A program made the position numbers and the translations under genes. The notes below the pieces were generated by a model. It worked only from the letters and a program-made list of their open reading frames with translations. It was not told the DNA's origin and did no database searches. Below are positions 9,710 to 17,291 of a stretch of DNA of 58,346 nt, in pieces (position 1 is the first letter of the stretch; each line of letters opens with the position of its first letter). The DNA is from Bacillota bacterium (GTDB lineage: Bacteria; Bacillota; Clostridia; Clostridiales; Clostridiaceae), in the NCBI GenBank assembly GCA_017861315.1, contig JAGFXP010000008.1, positions 1 through 58,346 on the forward strand, read 5' to 3'.

Positions 9710-9739
9710 ATTATAGCATATTTTTTGAACAAATATCAG
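9710..9739 (-). promoter_or_regulatory. Promoter of the ruvA-yajC operon
   Basis: Minus-strand -10 TATAAT (9710-9715) with extended TGC before it. A weak -35 CTGATA lies 18 bases upstream (9734-9739). It is back to back with the promoter of the TPP-enzyme operon, the two -35 boxes lying under 20 bases apart. Confidence 0.65.
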
Positions 9740-9757
9740 TTCGCCTGACATTTGGTG

Positions 9758-9786
9758 TTGACATGTCATTGGAGCCATGTTAATAT
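9758..9786 (+). promoter_or_regulatory. Promoter of the TPP-enzyme/4-hydroxybutyrate dehydrogenase operon
   Basis: Perfect -35 TTGACA (9758-9763), 17-base spacer and -10 TAATAT (9781-9786). Transcription would begin near 9793, leaving a leader of about 80 bases that holds overlapping inverted repeats. Confidence 0.75.
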
Positions 9787-9793
9787 AAAAGCG

Positions 9794-9849
9794 AAATGGA
9801 CTAATCCACCATGCCACGTTTGCAGTCCATTTTCTTAACCAATTAGTCC
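9794..9849 (+). promoter_or_regulatory. Leader with two mutually exclusive stems
   Basis: AAATGGACT (9794-9802) pairs perfectly with AGTCCATTT (9824-9832). The overlapping GGACTAAT (9798-9805) pairs perfectly with ATTAGTCC (9842-9849). Only one stem can form at a time. The leader ends at the GCGAGGTG ribosome site. It may be a riboregulator, a protein-binding leader or DNA operator repeats; no known riboswitch class was recognised. Confidence 0.5.
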
Positions 9850-9875
9850 TATTTATATTTTGCGAGGTGATTAAC

Positions 9876-11531
9876 ATGGAAAAGGAAAGCGAAATCAAAC
9901 AAATCAACACTTCTGAACTTATAGTGAAATGTCTCGAGAACGAAGGTGTGGAATACATATTCGGCATCCCCGGGGAAGAGAACATAGCTTTTATGGATGC
10001 GCTGAAGGATTCGCCGTCAATAAAATTCATAACGACACGCCATGAACAGGGCGCTGCATTTATGGCTGACGTTTACGGAAGGCTTACCGGAAAGCCGGGC
10101 GTGTGCCTTGCAACTCTCGGCCCCGGAGCAACAAACCTAATGACAGGCGTTGCAGACGCCAACCTGGACGGAGCTCCCCTTGTGGCCATCACAGGCCAGG
10201 CAGGAACTGACAGAATGCACGTCGAGTCCCACCAGTACCTTGACCTTGTGGCAATGTTCGCGCCAGTGACCAAGTGGAACAAGCAGGTCGTAAGGCCTGA
10301 TACCGCTCCGGAAATCGTTAGAAAAGCATTCAAGACAGCAGTCAGCGAAAAGCCTGGCGCTGTTCATATAGACCTGCCGGAAAACATAGCCGCCATGCCT
10401 GTTGTCGGCGAGCCGCTGAAGCATGGCGATATGGAAAAGAGCTTTGCATCATACAGCAGCATAGAAAAGGCTGCCGTTGCCATATCGAGGGCTGAGAGGC
10501 CTGTCATACTTGCCGGAAACGGAGCCGTCAGAAACAATGCATCATCAGCGCTGATCAAAATGGCCGAAATGCTCAACATCCCGGTAGCCAACACATTCAT
10601 GGGGAAAGGCCTGATCCCGTACACAAACAAGCTTTCGCTATGGAGTATAGGCCTCACCCAGAGAGACTTCGTGAACAGGGTCATAGAAAATGCCGACCTT
10701 GTTATAGCGGTAGGCTACGATCTGATCGAGTACGCTCCCAAGAAATGGAACCCTAAGGGAACCACACGGATCATACACATCAGCCAGGCCAACGCCGAGA
10801 TAAACAAGTGCTACACCCCCTATGTAGAGGTTATCGGCGACATAGCCGACTCGCTGTACGAGATAACAAGGCGCTCGTCAAAGCACGAAAAAATTGACTA
10901 CGCGCTTGAAGTGAGAAAAGATATAGCGGACGACTACGAAGCCTATGCCGCTGACAGCAGCTTCCCCATGAAGCCACAGAAGATACTGTATGACCTGAGG
11001 CAGGTCATGGGTGAAGACGACATCGTTGTTTCAGACGTAGGCGCCCACAAAATGTGGGTGGCCCGCCACTACCACTGCCTCAAGCCGAATACATGCATAA
11101 TGTCAAACGGCTTCGCATCGATGGGTATCGCGATCCCGGGAGCAGTCGCCGCAAAACTTGTAAATCCTGACAGGAAGGTAGTCGCAGTGACCGGAGACGG
11201 AGGCTTCATGATGAACAGCCAGGAGCTCGAAACAGCTGTCAGAATAGGAACGCCTTTCGTGGCTCTTATCTTCAGCGACAGCAGCTACGGCCTCATCAAA
11301 TGGAAGCAGGAAGAAAAATATGGCGTGTCCAACAACATAAACTTCACAAACCCAGACTTTGTAAAGTATGCGGAAGCCATGGGACTCAAGGGCTACAGGG
11401 TAACCAAGGCCGAGGATCTCGTACCTATTCTCAAAGAAGCCCTGGAACTTAAAGTCCCTGCCATAATTGACTGCCCGGTAGACTACAGCGAAAATCTCAA
11501 GCTCTCAGAATTGCTGAAAGAACTGGAATAA
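9876..11531 (+). CDS. Acetolactate-synthase-like TPP enzyme, possible 2-oxoglutarate decarboxylase
   Basis: A 551-residue thiamine-diphosphate enzyme of the acetolactate synthase/pyruvate oxidase fold. It has the catalytic Glu57 in TRHEQGAAFMA, LGPGATNL (81-88), and the TPP/Mg motif GDGGFMMN (440-447). The middle domain reads IAVGYDLIEYAPKKWNP, as in FAD-independent catabolic AlsS, rather than the RFDDR type of biosynthetic enzymes. SHQYLD (118-123) has Tyr where AlsS has Ser. From memory the sequence is closer to the cyanobacterial AlsS-like protein shown to be a 2-oxoglutarate decarboxylase than to Bacillus AlsS. No alsD (acetolactate decarboxylase) is nearby. A 4-hydroxybutyrate dehydrogenase follows after 26 bases, which favours a succinic-semialdehyde product. 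I chose ATG 9876 after GAGGTGATTAAC, not the GTG at 9867. Family placement is firm; substrate is inferred. Confidence 0.85.
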   Translation: MEKESEIKQINTSELIVKCLENEGVEYIFGIPGEENIAFMDALKDSPSIKFITTRHEQGAAFMADVYGRLTGKPGVCLATLGPGATNLMTGVADANLDGAPLVAITGQAGTDRMHVESHQYLDLVAMFAPVTKWNKQVVRPDTAPEIVRKAFKTAVSEKPGAVHIDLPENIAAMPVVGEPLKHGDMEKSFASYSSIEKAAVAISRAERPVILAGNGAVRNNASSALIKMAEMLNIPVANTFMGKGLIPYTNKLSLWSIGLTQRDFVNRVIENADLVIAVGYDLIEYAPKKWNPKGTTRIIHISQANAEINKCYTPYVEVIGDIADSLYEITRRSSKHEKIDYALEVRKDIADDYEAYAADSSFPMKPQKILYDLRQVMGEDDIVVSDVGAHKMWVARHYHCLKPNTCIMSNGFASMGIAIPGAVAAKLVNPDRKVVAVTGDGGFMMNSQELETAVRIGTPFVALIFSDSSYGLIKWKQEEKYGVSNNINFTNPDFVKYAEAMGLKGYRVTKAEDLVPILKEALELKVPAIIDCPVDYSENLKLSELLKELE

Positions 11532-11557
11532 ACCTTAAAGAAAGAGGGTAAGAAAAC

Positions 11558-12676
11558 ATGAAAATGCTCCAACTGAAACCAAAGATTTTCAGGTTCGACA
11601 GCTTCGCAGACTTCTCCGTTTTTTTCAAAGCTGGCGCAGGCGACCTGGTGCTCACAAACGAATTCCTTCACGATTCCTTTCTGAAGCCTGCCGCTGCGGG
11701 CGCGGACTTCCTGTTCCAGGAGAAATACGGAGCAGGCGAACCTTCGGACAGCATGATAGATGAGATAAGGGGCGAAATGAAGGGCAAGGATTACAGAAGG
11801 GTCATCGCTGTCGGCGGCGGATCAGTCATCGATATCGCCAAGCTTCTGGTCCTTGATGCGGAATGCAGCACTCTGGATCTTTTTGAACGCAGAGCGCCTC
11901 TTGAAAAAAAGAGGGAGCTGATTATAATACCGACCACCTGCGGAACCGGCAGCGAGGTAACCAATATATCGATAGCGGAAATTAAGTCAAAGAATACAAA
12001 GATGGGGCTTGCAGACGATGTGCTCCTTGCGGATTATGCGGTGCTCATACCCGAACTGGTCAGGGGGCTCCCGTACAGGTTCTTCATAACCAGCTCCATC
12101 GACGCCCTTATCCACGCGATCGAGTCGTACGTATCACCCAAATCAAATCCATACACGGAGCTGTTCAGCGTTAAAGCTATCGAACTGATCCTGGGCGGTT
12201 ACACGGATCTTTCGGAGAACGGTCCCGAGTACAGGCTCGAGATAATTGAGGACTTCATGACGGGTAGCAATTTTGCAGGCATCGCTTTCGGAAATACGGG
12301 CGTCGGAGCAGTGCACGCGCTCTCCTACCCTCTCGGAGCGGCATGCCATGTGCCTCACGGCGAGGCAAACTACCAGTTCTTCACCGAGGTATTCAGGGCT
12401 TACAGCCGCAGGAATCCCGAGGGAAAGATAAAGTCCCTCAACAGCATTCTGGCCGGCATCCTGGGAGTTCCTGAAGAGTCGGACATATACGCGGAGCTCT
12501 CGCGGCTTCTTGACAGGCTCCTCCCAAGGAAGCCCCTGAAGGAGTACGGCATGAAGGAAGCTGACATAGAGCTTTACACGGACAACGTTATCAAAACGCA
12601 GCAGAGGCTGCTGGCCAACAACTATGCTGACTTAAGCAGGGAAGAGATCAGGGACATATATAAAGCTTTGTATTAA
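11558..12676 (+). CDS. 4hbD: NAD-dependent 4-hydroxybutyrate dehydrogenase (iron-containing ADH family)
   Basis: Reduces succinic semialdehyde to 4-hydroxybutyrate. The 372-residue protein has the group III alcohol dehydrogenase layout: nucleotide motif AVGGGSVID (84-92), PTTCGTGSEVTN, and metal-site segments DALIHAIESYVSP, GAVHALSYPLG and HVPHGEANY. The N-terminal and QEKYGAGEPSD segments resemble the Clostridium kluyveri enzyme closely, from memory. It has its own AAAGAGGGTAAG site, is the last gene of the operon, and is followed by a strong bidirectional terminator. Confidence 0.9.
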   Translation: MKMLQLKPKIFRFDSFADFSVFFKAGAGDLVLTNEFLHDSFLKPAAAGADFLFQEKYGAGEPSDSMIDEIRGEMKGKDYRRVIAVGGGSVIDIAKLLVLDAECSTLDLFERRAPLEKKRELIIIPTTCGTGSEVTNISIAEIKSKNTKMGLADDVLLADYAVLIPELVRGLPYRFFITSSIDALIHAIESYVSPKSNPYTELFSVKAIELILGGYTDLSENGPEYRLEIIEDFMTGSNFAGIAFGNTGVGAVHALSYPLGAACHVPHGEANYQFFTEVFRAYSRRNPEGKIKSLNSILAGILGVPEESDIYAELSRLLDRLLPRKPLKEYGMKEADIELYTDNVIKTQQRLLANNYADLSREEIRDIYKALY

Positions 12677-12678
12677 AA

Positions 12679-12706
12679 GAAGAAACCACCCCGGGGTGGT
12701 TTCTTC
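12679..12706. terminator. Bidirectional terminator
   Basis: Perfect 14-bp palindromic stem GAAGAAACCACCCC/GGGGTGGTTTCTTC between two converging genes, the 4-hydroxybutyrate dehydrogenase (plus) and the DUF1599 gene (minus). It can serve both. Confidence 0.9.
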
Positions 12707-12710
12707 CAAT

Positions 12711-12986
12711 TCATTTCTTTTCCATGTTTTCGAGCTCTATGATAGTCATTATGGAATAGTTGGCCAGATCCATTAGCGTATCGATGATCGTCTCATCCTT
12801 GACTTCAGCCTCCTGCCTGATCAGCTGCTTGAACCTGTGGAGCTTGTCATCCAGCCTTATGGCCGGCATCGTGAGACCGTACTCCTGGAACCCTTCGCCG
12901 AAACTGTCCCCGTAATCCTTGTTTTTTGCTGCGTATAACTTGTTAAGCCTTTCGCATATCTCTCTGTGCCGGTCGATCTTTGACAT
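12711..12986 (-). CDS. DUF1599-type small protein
   Basis: A 91-residue soluble protein with the segments KNKDYGDSFGEGF and AIRLDDKLHRFKQL, typical of DUF1599, a family found in phages and Firmicutes and linked by others to nucleotide modification. No catalytic role can be assigned from sequence. It is the last of four closely spaced minus-strand genes (gaps of about 16-22 bases) sharing one promoter. Confidence 0.8.
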   Translation of the reverse strand: MSKIDRHREICERLNKLYAAKNKDYGDSFGEGFQEYGLTMPAIRLDDKLHRFKQLIRQEAEVKDETIIDTLMDLANYSIMTIIELENMEKK

Positions 12987-13002
12987 TAGAATCTCCCTCC
13001 CG

Positions 13003-13248
13003 TTAACCTTTTTTCTTGAATTTCATATACATGTCCGTGAATGAGAGGATCAGCCCGATCGCAATCAGGCTATATCCAACATACAGGTTGTTCCCGAAGA
13101 ATATCCCTGCCAATATGAACCCGAAGGCCAGAGCAGCCATGGGTGTAAGTCTCTTGTCCTTTGAGTTTCCGCCTGCCAGAAATACGAGTACAACCGCAAT
13201 CAAGGCAGCCACCAGGGCTACAATAATATATATTTTTGCAAGACTCAT
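13003..13248 (-). CDS. Small membrane protein of unknown function
   Basis: An 81-residue protein with about three hydrophobic helices (IYIIVALVAALIAVVLVFLA, MAALAFGFILAGIFFG and VGYSLIAIGLILSF) and a Lys-rich C-terminal tail. No family was recognised. It lies between the HAD phosphatase and the DUF1599 gene in the same operon. Confidence 0.75.
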   Translation of the reverse strand: MSLAKIYIIVALVAALIAVVLVFLAGGNSKDKRLTPMAALAFGFILAGIFFGNNLYVGYSLIAIGLILSFTDMYMKFKKKG

Positions 13249-13270
13249 TCAATATAACCTCCCGAAATCA

Positions 13271-13930
13271 TCATTTGTTGAAGCCAACTATGTCAAGCAG
13301 CTCCTGGGGCCTGTCGATTATATATTCCGCGCCGTTCTCCTCGAGGAATTTCCTGTCCCTGTACCCCCATGTAACAGCTACGCATACGGTTCCCGAATTC
13401 CTTGCTGTTTCGATGTCTATTTCCATATCGCCTACATAAACAGCCTTTCCCGGGTCAGCCTCAAGCTCGCACAGCGCCTGAAAAACGGTGTCCGGCGCAG
13501 GCTTCAAGGCAGTATCCCTGGTCTGGCCGATCGCCACTTTTATATAATCCCCGAAAAACTTCTGTGTCAGCTCTTTTGTCGCGTTATCTATCTTGTTTGA
13601 GACAACCGCCATTTTATAGCCACCTTCATGTAGTTTCTTAACCGTTTCAGGTATACCTTCAAAAGGGTATGTCTTGTTCAGCATATTGCTGAAGTAGTGT
13701 AAGAAATAGTCCGCGAGGCATTTATCATATTCCGGATTCCTTTTGCCTCCGGGAATGGCGCGTTCCATGAGCTGTCCGGCTCCTTCTCCTACAAAGCTTC
13801 TTATTTCATCCCTGCTCCTCAGCGGGAATTTATGCTTCCCCAACATATAATTCATGCTGTCTGTTACATCATCCAGTGTATAGAGGAGCGTACCGTCAAG
13901 ATCGAAAATGACGGCATCGAACTTCTTCAT
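13271..13930 (-). CDS. HAD-family phosphatase, phosphoglycolate phosphatase-like
   Basis: A 219-residue HAD hydrolase with motif I DLDGTLLYT, a helical cap, motif II VVSNK, motif III Lys in LKPAPD, and motif IV GDMEID. The layout fits Gph/PGPase-like enzymes acting on small phosphate esters. The motif IV acid pair is E-x-D-like rather than DxxxD in full, which is common in this subfamily. The true substrate cannot be told. It is the second gene of the DUF2164 operon. Confidence 0.88.
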   Translation of the reverse strand: MKKFDAVIFDLDGTLLYTLDDVTDSMNYMLGKHKFPLRSRDEIRSFVGEGAGQLMERAIPGGKRNPEYDKCLADYFLHYFSNMLNKTYPFEGIPETVKKLHEGGYKMAVVSNKIDNATKELTQKFFGDYIKVAIGQTRDTALKPAPDTVFQALCELEADPGKAVYVGDMEIDIETARNSGTVCVAVTWGYRDRKFLEENGAEYIIDRPQELLDIVGFNK

Positions 13931-13952
13931 AATTATTCCTCCTGCAAAATCC

Positions 13953-14186
13953 CTATTTTTGTATTGAAAGCAGGTCTTCGCACCTGTCGTTCATGTATTT
14001 GTACGAGTCATAGACCCCCTGGTTGTAGAATTCCACAGCCAGTTCATCCATGATGAAATCAAGCATGAGGGCTGCTGCAAGGTCACCGAGCACCTCGTCC
14101 CTTTCCTCTGCAAAATACTCCTTCAGGCCGGAGATCATCTCTTCCCTTTTTTCCTTTGACAGTTTGATTTTGTCCTTATTTCTCAT
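13953..14186 (-). CDS. DUF2164-type protein
   Basis: A 77-residue protein (MRNKDKIKLSKEKREEM at the start) with the pattern of DUF2164: a Lys/Glu-rich N-terminus, FAEERDEVLGDLAAAL, DFIMDELAVEFYNQGVYDS. Function unknown. ATG 14186 is chosen because AAAAGGAG precedes it by 7 bases; the upstream in-frame extension overlaps the promoter. It is the first gene of a four-gene operon. Confidence 0.82.
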   Translation of the reverse strand: MRNKDKIKLSKEKREEMISGLKEYFAEERDEVLGDLAAALMLDFIMDELAVEFYNQGVYDSYKYMNDRCEDLLSIQK

Positions 14187-14224
14187 GGATATACTCCTTT
14201 TCGCACTTTTCGTCTTATACACTT

Positions 14225-14253
14225 ATTGTACAGGCAATTGTATACTTTTTCAA
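14225..14253 (-). promoter_or_regulatory. Promoter of the DUF2164-HAD-membrane-DUF1599 operon
   Basis: Minus-strand -35 TTGAAA (14248-14253), 17-base spacer and -10 TACAAT (14225-14230), about 40 bases before the DUF2164 start. Each box matches consensus at five of six positions. Confidence 0.8.
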
Positions 14254-14275
14254 ACGGTCGCCATAATTATAATAA

Positions 14276-14321
14276 GGACAGCCGAAACAACAGGCTGAAA
14301 AACCTGCTGTTTCGGCTGTCC
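14276..14321 (-). terminator. Long hairpin, probable terminator of a small transcript
   Basis: Perfect 14-bp stem GGACAGCCGAAACA/TGTTTCGGCTGTCC, extended by an inner CAGG/CCTG pair after one mismatch. On the minus strand it is followed by TTATTATAATT. It may end a small minus-strand transcript that carries the 16-codon ORF. The stretch 14187-14608 holds no larger gene. Confidence 0.55.
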
Positions 14322-14404
14322 GGTATGATGTCTCTACACTTTACTATCTGTGTTCTGTGTTTGTATGAAGACTTACAACTCCCATTGGTCACATTACAGA
14401 TATT

Positions 14405-14455
14405 AGCCTAAAGTTTCAAGACATTCATTGATATCTGATAAAGTTAAATCCATAT
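14405..14455 (-). CDS. Possible 16-residue peptide ORF
   Basis: Minus-strand ATG reading MDLTLSDINECLETLG, then TAA, with a GGGAG site 7 bases before the start. A possible promoter lies upstream (TTGCTT, 17 bases, TATGCT, near 14494-14522) and a strong hairpin downstream. It is acidic with one Cys and no recognised family. It could be a leader peptide, a small regulatory RNA with an incidental ORF, or chance. Confidence 0.35.
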
Positions 14456-14608
14456 GATCACTCCCTTTATTAATTTTTTTATTGCTGTTTAAGCATACAG
14501 CCTTTTGATGCGCAAAGCAATTAAGAACGTGTTATATTTCTGTTAATAATAGAAGGATATTTTTTGGGATATATCGAATACAACAGTAATGCCTGGAGGT
14601 GAAAATTT

Positions 14609-14999
14609 ATGAGGGTGATAATTGCCGGCGGAAGGGATTTCAAAGATTATTCCCTTCTTAAGGATAAATGCAGCAGTTTCCTCAATGAACTGCTCCGCGA
14701 CCATTCAAACAGCAGCGGGGAATATTGAGATTGTTTCCGGCGGAGCAAGAGGCGCAGACAGGCTTGGCGAGGCTTTTGCGCAGGAGCGGAATTACAAGCT
14801 GAAAATTTTCAGGGCCGACTGGGAACGGCTCGGCAAGATTGCCGGCTTTGTCCGAAACGAGCAGATGGCCGTCTACGCGTCGGAGGCCAGTCATACGGGA
14901 GTCCTGATCGCCTTCTGGGACGGAAAATCCGAGGGTACATCCAACATGATTACCCTGGCTTTCCGCTACGGGCTGAAGGTCTATGTTGTTAATTATTAA
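14609..14999 (+). pseudogene. DUF2493-type protein with a +1 frameshift
   Basis: A strong start (GGAGGTG, 6 bases, ATG 14609) begins MRVIIAGGRDFKDYSLL, the usual opening of DUF2493 proteins. That frame stops at TGA 14726. The family's second half, IEIVSGGARGADRLGEAFA through FVRNEQMAVYA and LIAFWDGKSEGT, is intact in the next frame to 14999. Dropping one base of GGGG (14717-14720) joins the two. The fold is Rossmann-like, related to DprA/LOG proteins, function unknown. The cause may be a sequencing error, a true mutation, or a programmed shift. Confidence 0.8.
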
Positions 15000-15048
15000 A
15001 CACAGCACTATAAGTTTTTGACATCACTGGTTTTCTGAGCCCGCTAAA

Positions 15049-15077
15049 AAAGCTGCCGGATTTAATCCGGCAGCTTT
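15049..15077. terminator. Bidirectional terminator
   Basis: Stem AAAGCTGCCGGAT/ATCCGGCAGCTTT with a short TTA loop and A/T runs on both sides, between the DUF2493 gene (plus) and the aminotransferase (minus). Confidence 0.88.
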
Positions 15078-15086
15078 ACTTTTTAC

Positions 15087-16400
15087 TTATCTCTGTGCTT
15101 CGTACTGTTTAACAAGCTTTACAAATAGTTCAGGAACTTTGTTCATGTTTTCCGGAGTCTCTATGAAAGCGATACGGAACTGTGTTTTTCCAGGGTTCTT
15201 GTCTCCCAGGCTTGGGTCATAGAATCCTTTAAGAGGTGCTACCAGAAGAGTTGTCTCTACTCCGTCGCACTCAACTGCGCCTTTCTGAGCACAGTAAAGA
15301 ACAAATTCTATTGAATCAAAGCCAGGTTTTACTATATTTCTAACGTCCATTACTGTGTAAAGTGAAGCGTCAGGGCTTGAAACAATAAGGCCTGGTTCCA
15401 TCTCTTTAAGGCCTTTGTTTACCTTGAACATCATATCCTTGTAGTATTCGCGGAGTCCTTTGCACCATTCAGCTATTGATTCCTTGCTTTCGTGAGCAAG
15501 CGCTCCAAATATATACTGGCCTATAACATTTGCACATAGGTTTGCAGTGTATTCGGCAACTGACTGGGTGTGGTACTCAGCGTTGTCAGTGATGATAGCA
15601 CCGATTCTCAATCCGCATGCGTTCCAAACCTTTGAAGCTGTCTCTATGCTTATTCTTCTGCCTTCTATGCCAGGTACATCTGCGTCTGTAACGCCCCAGA
15701 TGCTGACCATATCAGCTTTTTCATCATAGTAGAGTTCGCGGTAAGCTTCGTCGCTAACCATCCACATGTTGTATTTTACGCAAAGTTTAGCAAGCTCTTT
15801 GAGAGTTGCATAGTCGTAAAGCTGTCCAGTAGGATTGTCATAAGGTATAACAAGAAGCGCTCCAGGGTTGTTGGCTTTTATTACCTCTTCAATTTTGTCA
15901 AGTTCTGGAAGAGTGAACTTTCCGTCCTCGCCCAATGTACGAGTAACTGAAACGGTTTTACGTCCAATTCTTTCAGCAAACGAAGTGTAGTTTGTGTAAG
16001 CCGGGTCGATCATAAGCAATGGTTTTTCGTCTTTTCCAGCATCTCCGCAAACGCCTAGCAGCAGCAGTTCCATACCAGTTGATCCGCCGTCTGTTACCTG
16101 AACGAATAATTTCTCAGTGTCAAAGCCTTCGCATTTAAGGATGTTCTTGAAAGCATCCTGGCACTCAGCCTCACCTACTGTACCTGAATATCTAACAACG
16201 CCCTTATTGAACGGGCTTTCAGGTGCATCAAGTGCAAACATTCTCTTCATCATTGCAGGGTTTGTAGGTAAGGAAACGTTTCCAATAGCCACATTGACTA
16301 GTGCAGGTTTAACTTTACGTTCAGCAAATTTCATCTGTCCAAGTCTGACATCTGATGGCATCCTCTTCTTAAATAGTTCTGACATTACTGGTTTGTTCAT
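15087..16400 (-). CDS. Class I PLP-dependent aminotransferase
   Basis: A 437-residue fold-type I aminotransferase. Visible are the glycine-rich VTDGGSTGMELLL, the PLP ring region PAYTNYTSF, the Asn of IPYDNPTGQ, the Asp-Tyr pair SDEAYRELYY, the Schiff-base Lys in ETASKVWNACGLRIG, and the substrate-carboxylate Arg in TQFRIAFIE. It resembles aspartate/aromatic aminotransferases; the substrate cannot be fixed. It is monocistronic, starts after AGGAGGGTATTTT, and its codon use differs a little from its neighbours (more T-ending codons), as in highly expressed genes. Confidence 0.88.
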   Translation of the reverse strand: MNKPVMSELFKKRMPSDVRLGQMKFAERKVKPALVNVAIGNVSLPTNPAMMKRMFALDAPESPFNKGVVRYSGTVGEAECQDAFKNILKCEGFDTEKLFVQVTDGGSTGMELLLLGVCGDAGKDEKPLLMIDPAYTNYTSFAERIGRKTVSVTRTLGEDGKFTLPELDKIEEVIKANNPGALLVIPYDNPTGQLYDYATLKELAKLCVKYNMWMVSDEAYRELYYDEKADMVSIWGVTDADVPGIEGRRISIETASKVWNACGLRIGAIITDNAEYHTQSVAEYTANLCANVIGQYIFGALAHESKESIAEWCKGLREYYKDMMFKVNKGLKEMEPGLIVSSPDASLYTVMDVRNIVKPGFDSIEFVLYCAQKGAVECDGVETTLLVAPLKGFYDPSLGDKNPGKTQFRIAFIETPENMNKVPELFVKLVKQYEAQR

Positions 16401-16478
16401 AAAATACCCTCCTAAAAATATAAATATAGTTATTTAAAATTTTTACCCTCACCTACTATAATATCAGTATTATCAGAT

Positions 16479-16510
16479 TATTGCTATATTTTTTTGCATT
16501 TATAGCAATA
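16479..16510. repeat. AT-rich 10-bp inverted repeat between pabC and the aminotransferase
   Basis: Perfect arms TATTGCTATA (16479-16488) and TATAGCAATA (16501-16510), with a 12-base loop. It lies 4 bases past the pabC stop and about 80 bases upstream of the aminotransferase start. It could be a weak pabC terminator, though no U-tract follows, or an operator of the aminotransferase promoter. Confidence 0.45.
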
Positions 16511-16513
16511 TTC

Positions 16514-17269
16514 TCATCCAATAAGTATGATTTTTTCCATATAACCCTGCCTTATTTTATCAATAATGCTGTTTTCATGGCACTGCCTGCCGGAAATACT
16601 TGCTACCTTCATTATTCCCATCACGCTGTTCGTCAGGAAAACGCCGTCTGCCTCCAGGAGCTCCTCCTTTGTGAGGCTCCCTTCCATGGCATCGAAGCTT
16701 TCGATGACAAACTTCCTCACGATGCCTCCGAGCAGTCCGCATTCTATAGATGGTGTGGATATCCTGTCCCCTTTTACAATGAATACGTTTGAAACGCTTC
16801 CCTCGCAGAGCATCCCCCTGCTGTTGAAAAACAGCACCTCGTCAAGCCCCTGGCGGTTGCATCTCTCGTGTTCCAGCAGGTTGTCAAGATAGTTCAGCGA
16901 TTTCAGGTATGTGAGCGGGGAGGATTCGTTCCTCATGACCGGGCTCAGCCCGACGTTGAACCCGCGGCTGTAGTGCTCCGGTTTGTACCTGTTTTCCCTT
17001 GCTGTGAACAGCGTATTCTTCTCTGTGACAGCCATCTTGAGCACGCAGCCTCTGCACCGGAGCTTTTTTACCGCCTCCAGAACCTCTTCCCCGGAGATCT
17101 TCTTGTCAATCCCGATGAGCGGCAGGCCTCTGTTTATCCTTTCCAGGTGCTCTGCCAGGAAAAGCGGCTCCTCCTTTACGAGCATGGTCTCGAAGAGCCC
17201 TCTCCCGAAATGGAAACCGCTGTCCAATATAATCTTTTCATCCTTCACAACCTTGCCGTTCAACATCAT
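16514..17269 (-). CDS. pabC: Aminodeoxychorismate lyase
   Basis: Class IV PLP enzyme that converts 4-amino-4-deoxychorismate to 4-aminobenzoate and pyruvate. It has the fold-type IV signature DEVLFFNSRGMLCEGSVSNV, the Lys of LKSLNYLDN, and FLTNSVMGIMKV near the end. I chose the ATG at 17269 (MMLNGKVV, 251 residues), which follows GGGGTGAG at good spacing. The frame is open four codons further to a GTG. It follows pabB in a pabA-pabB-pabC operon. Confidence 0.9.
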   Translation of the reverse strand: MMLNGKVVKDEKIILDSGFHFGRGLFETMLVKEEPLFLAEHLERINRGLPLIGIDKKISGEEVLEAVKKLRCRGCVLKMAVTEKNTLFTARENRYKPEHYSRGFNVGLSPVMRNESSPLTYLKSLNYLDNLLEHERCNRQGLDEVLFFNSRGMLCEGSVSNVFIVKGDRISTPSIECGLLGGIVRKFVIESFDAMEGSLTKEELLEADGVFLTNSVMGIMKVASISGRQCHENSIIDKIRQGYMEKIILIG

Positions 17270-17291
17270 CAACTCTCTCACCCCTTTATAT

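Noticed and set aside
9876..11531. Biosynthetic acetolactate synthase (ilvB)
   Set aside because: It lacks the RFDDR-type FAD segment, and no ilvN or other branched-chain genes lie beside it.
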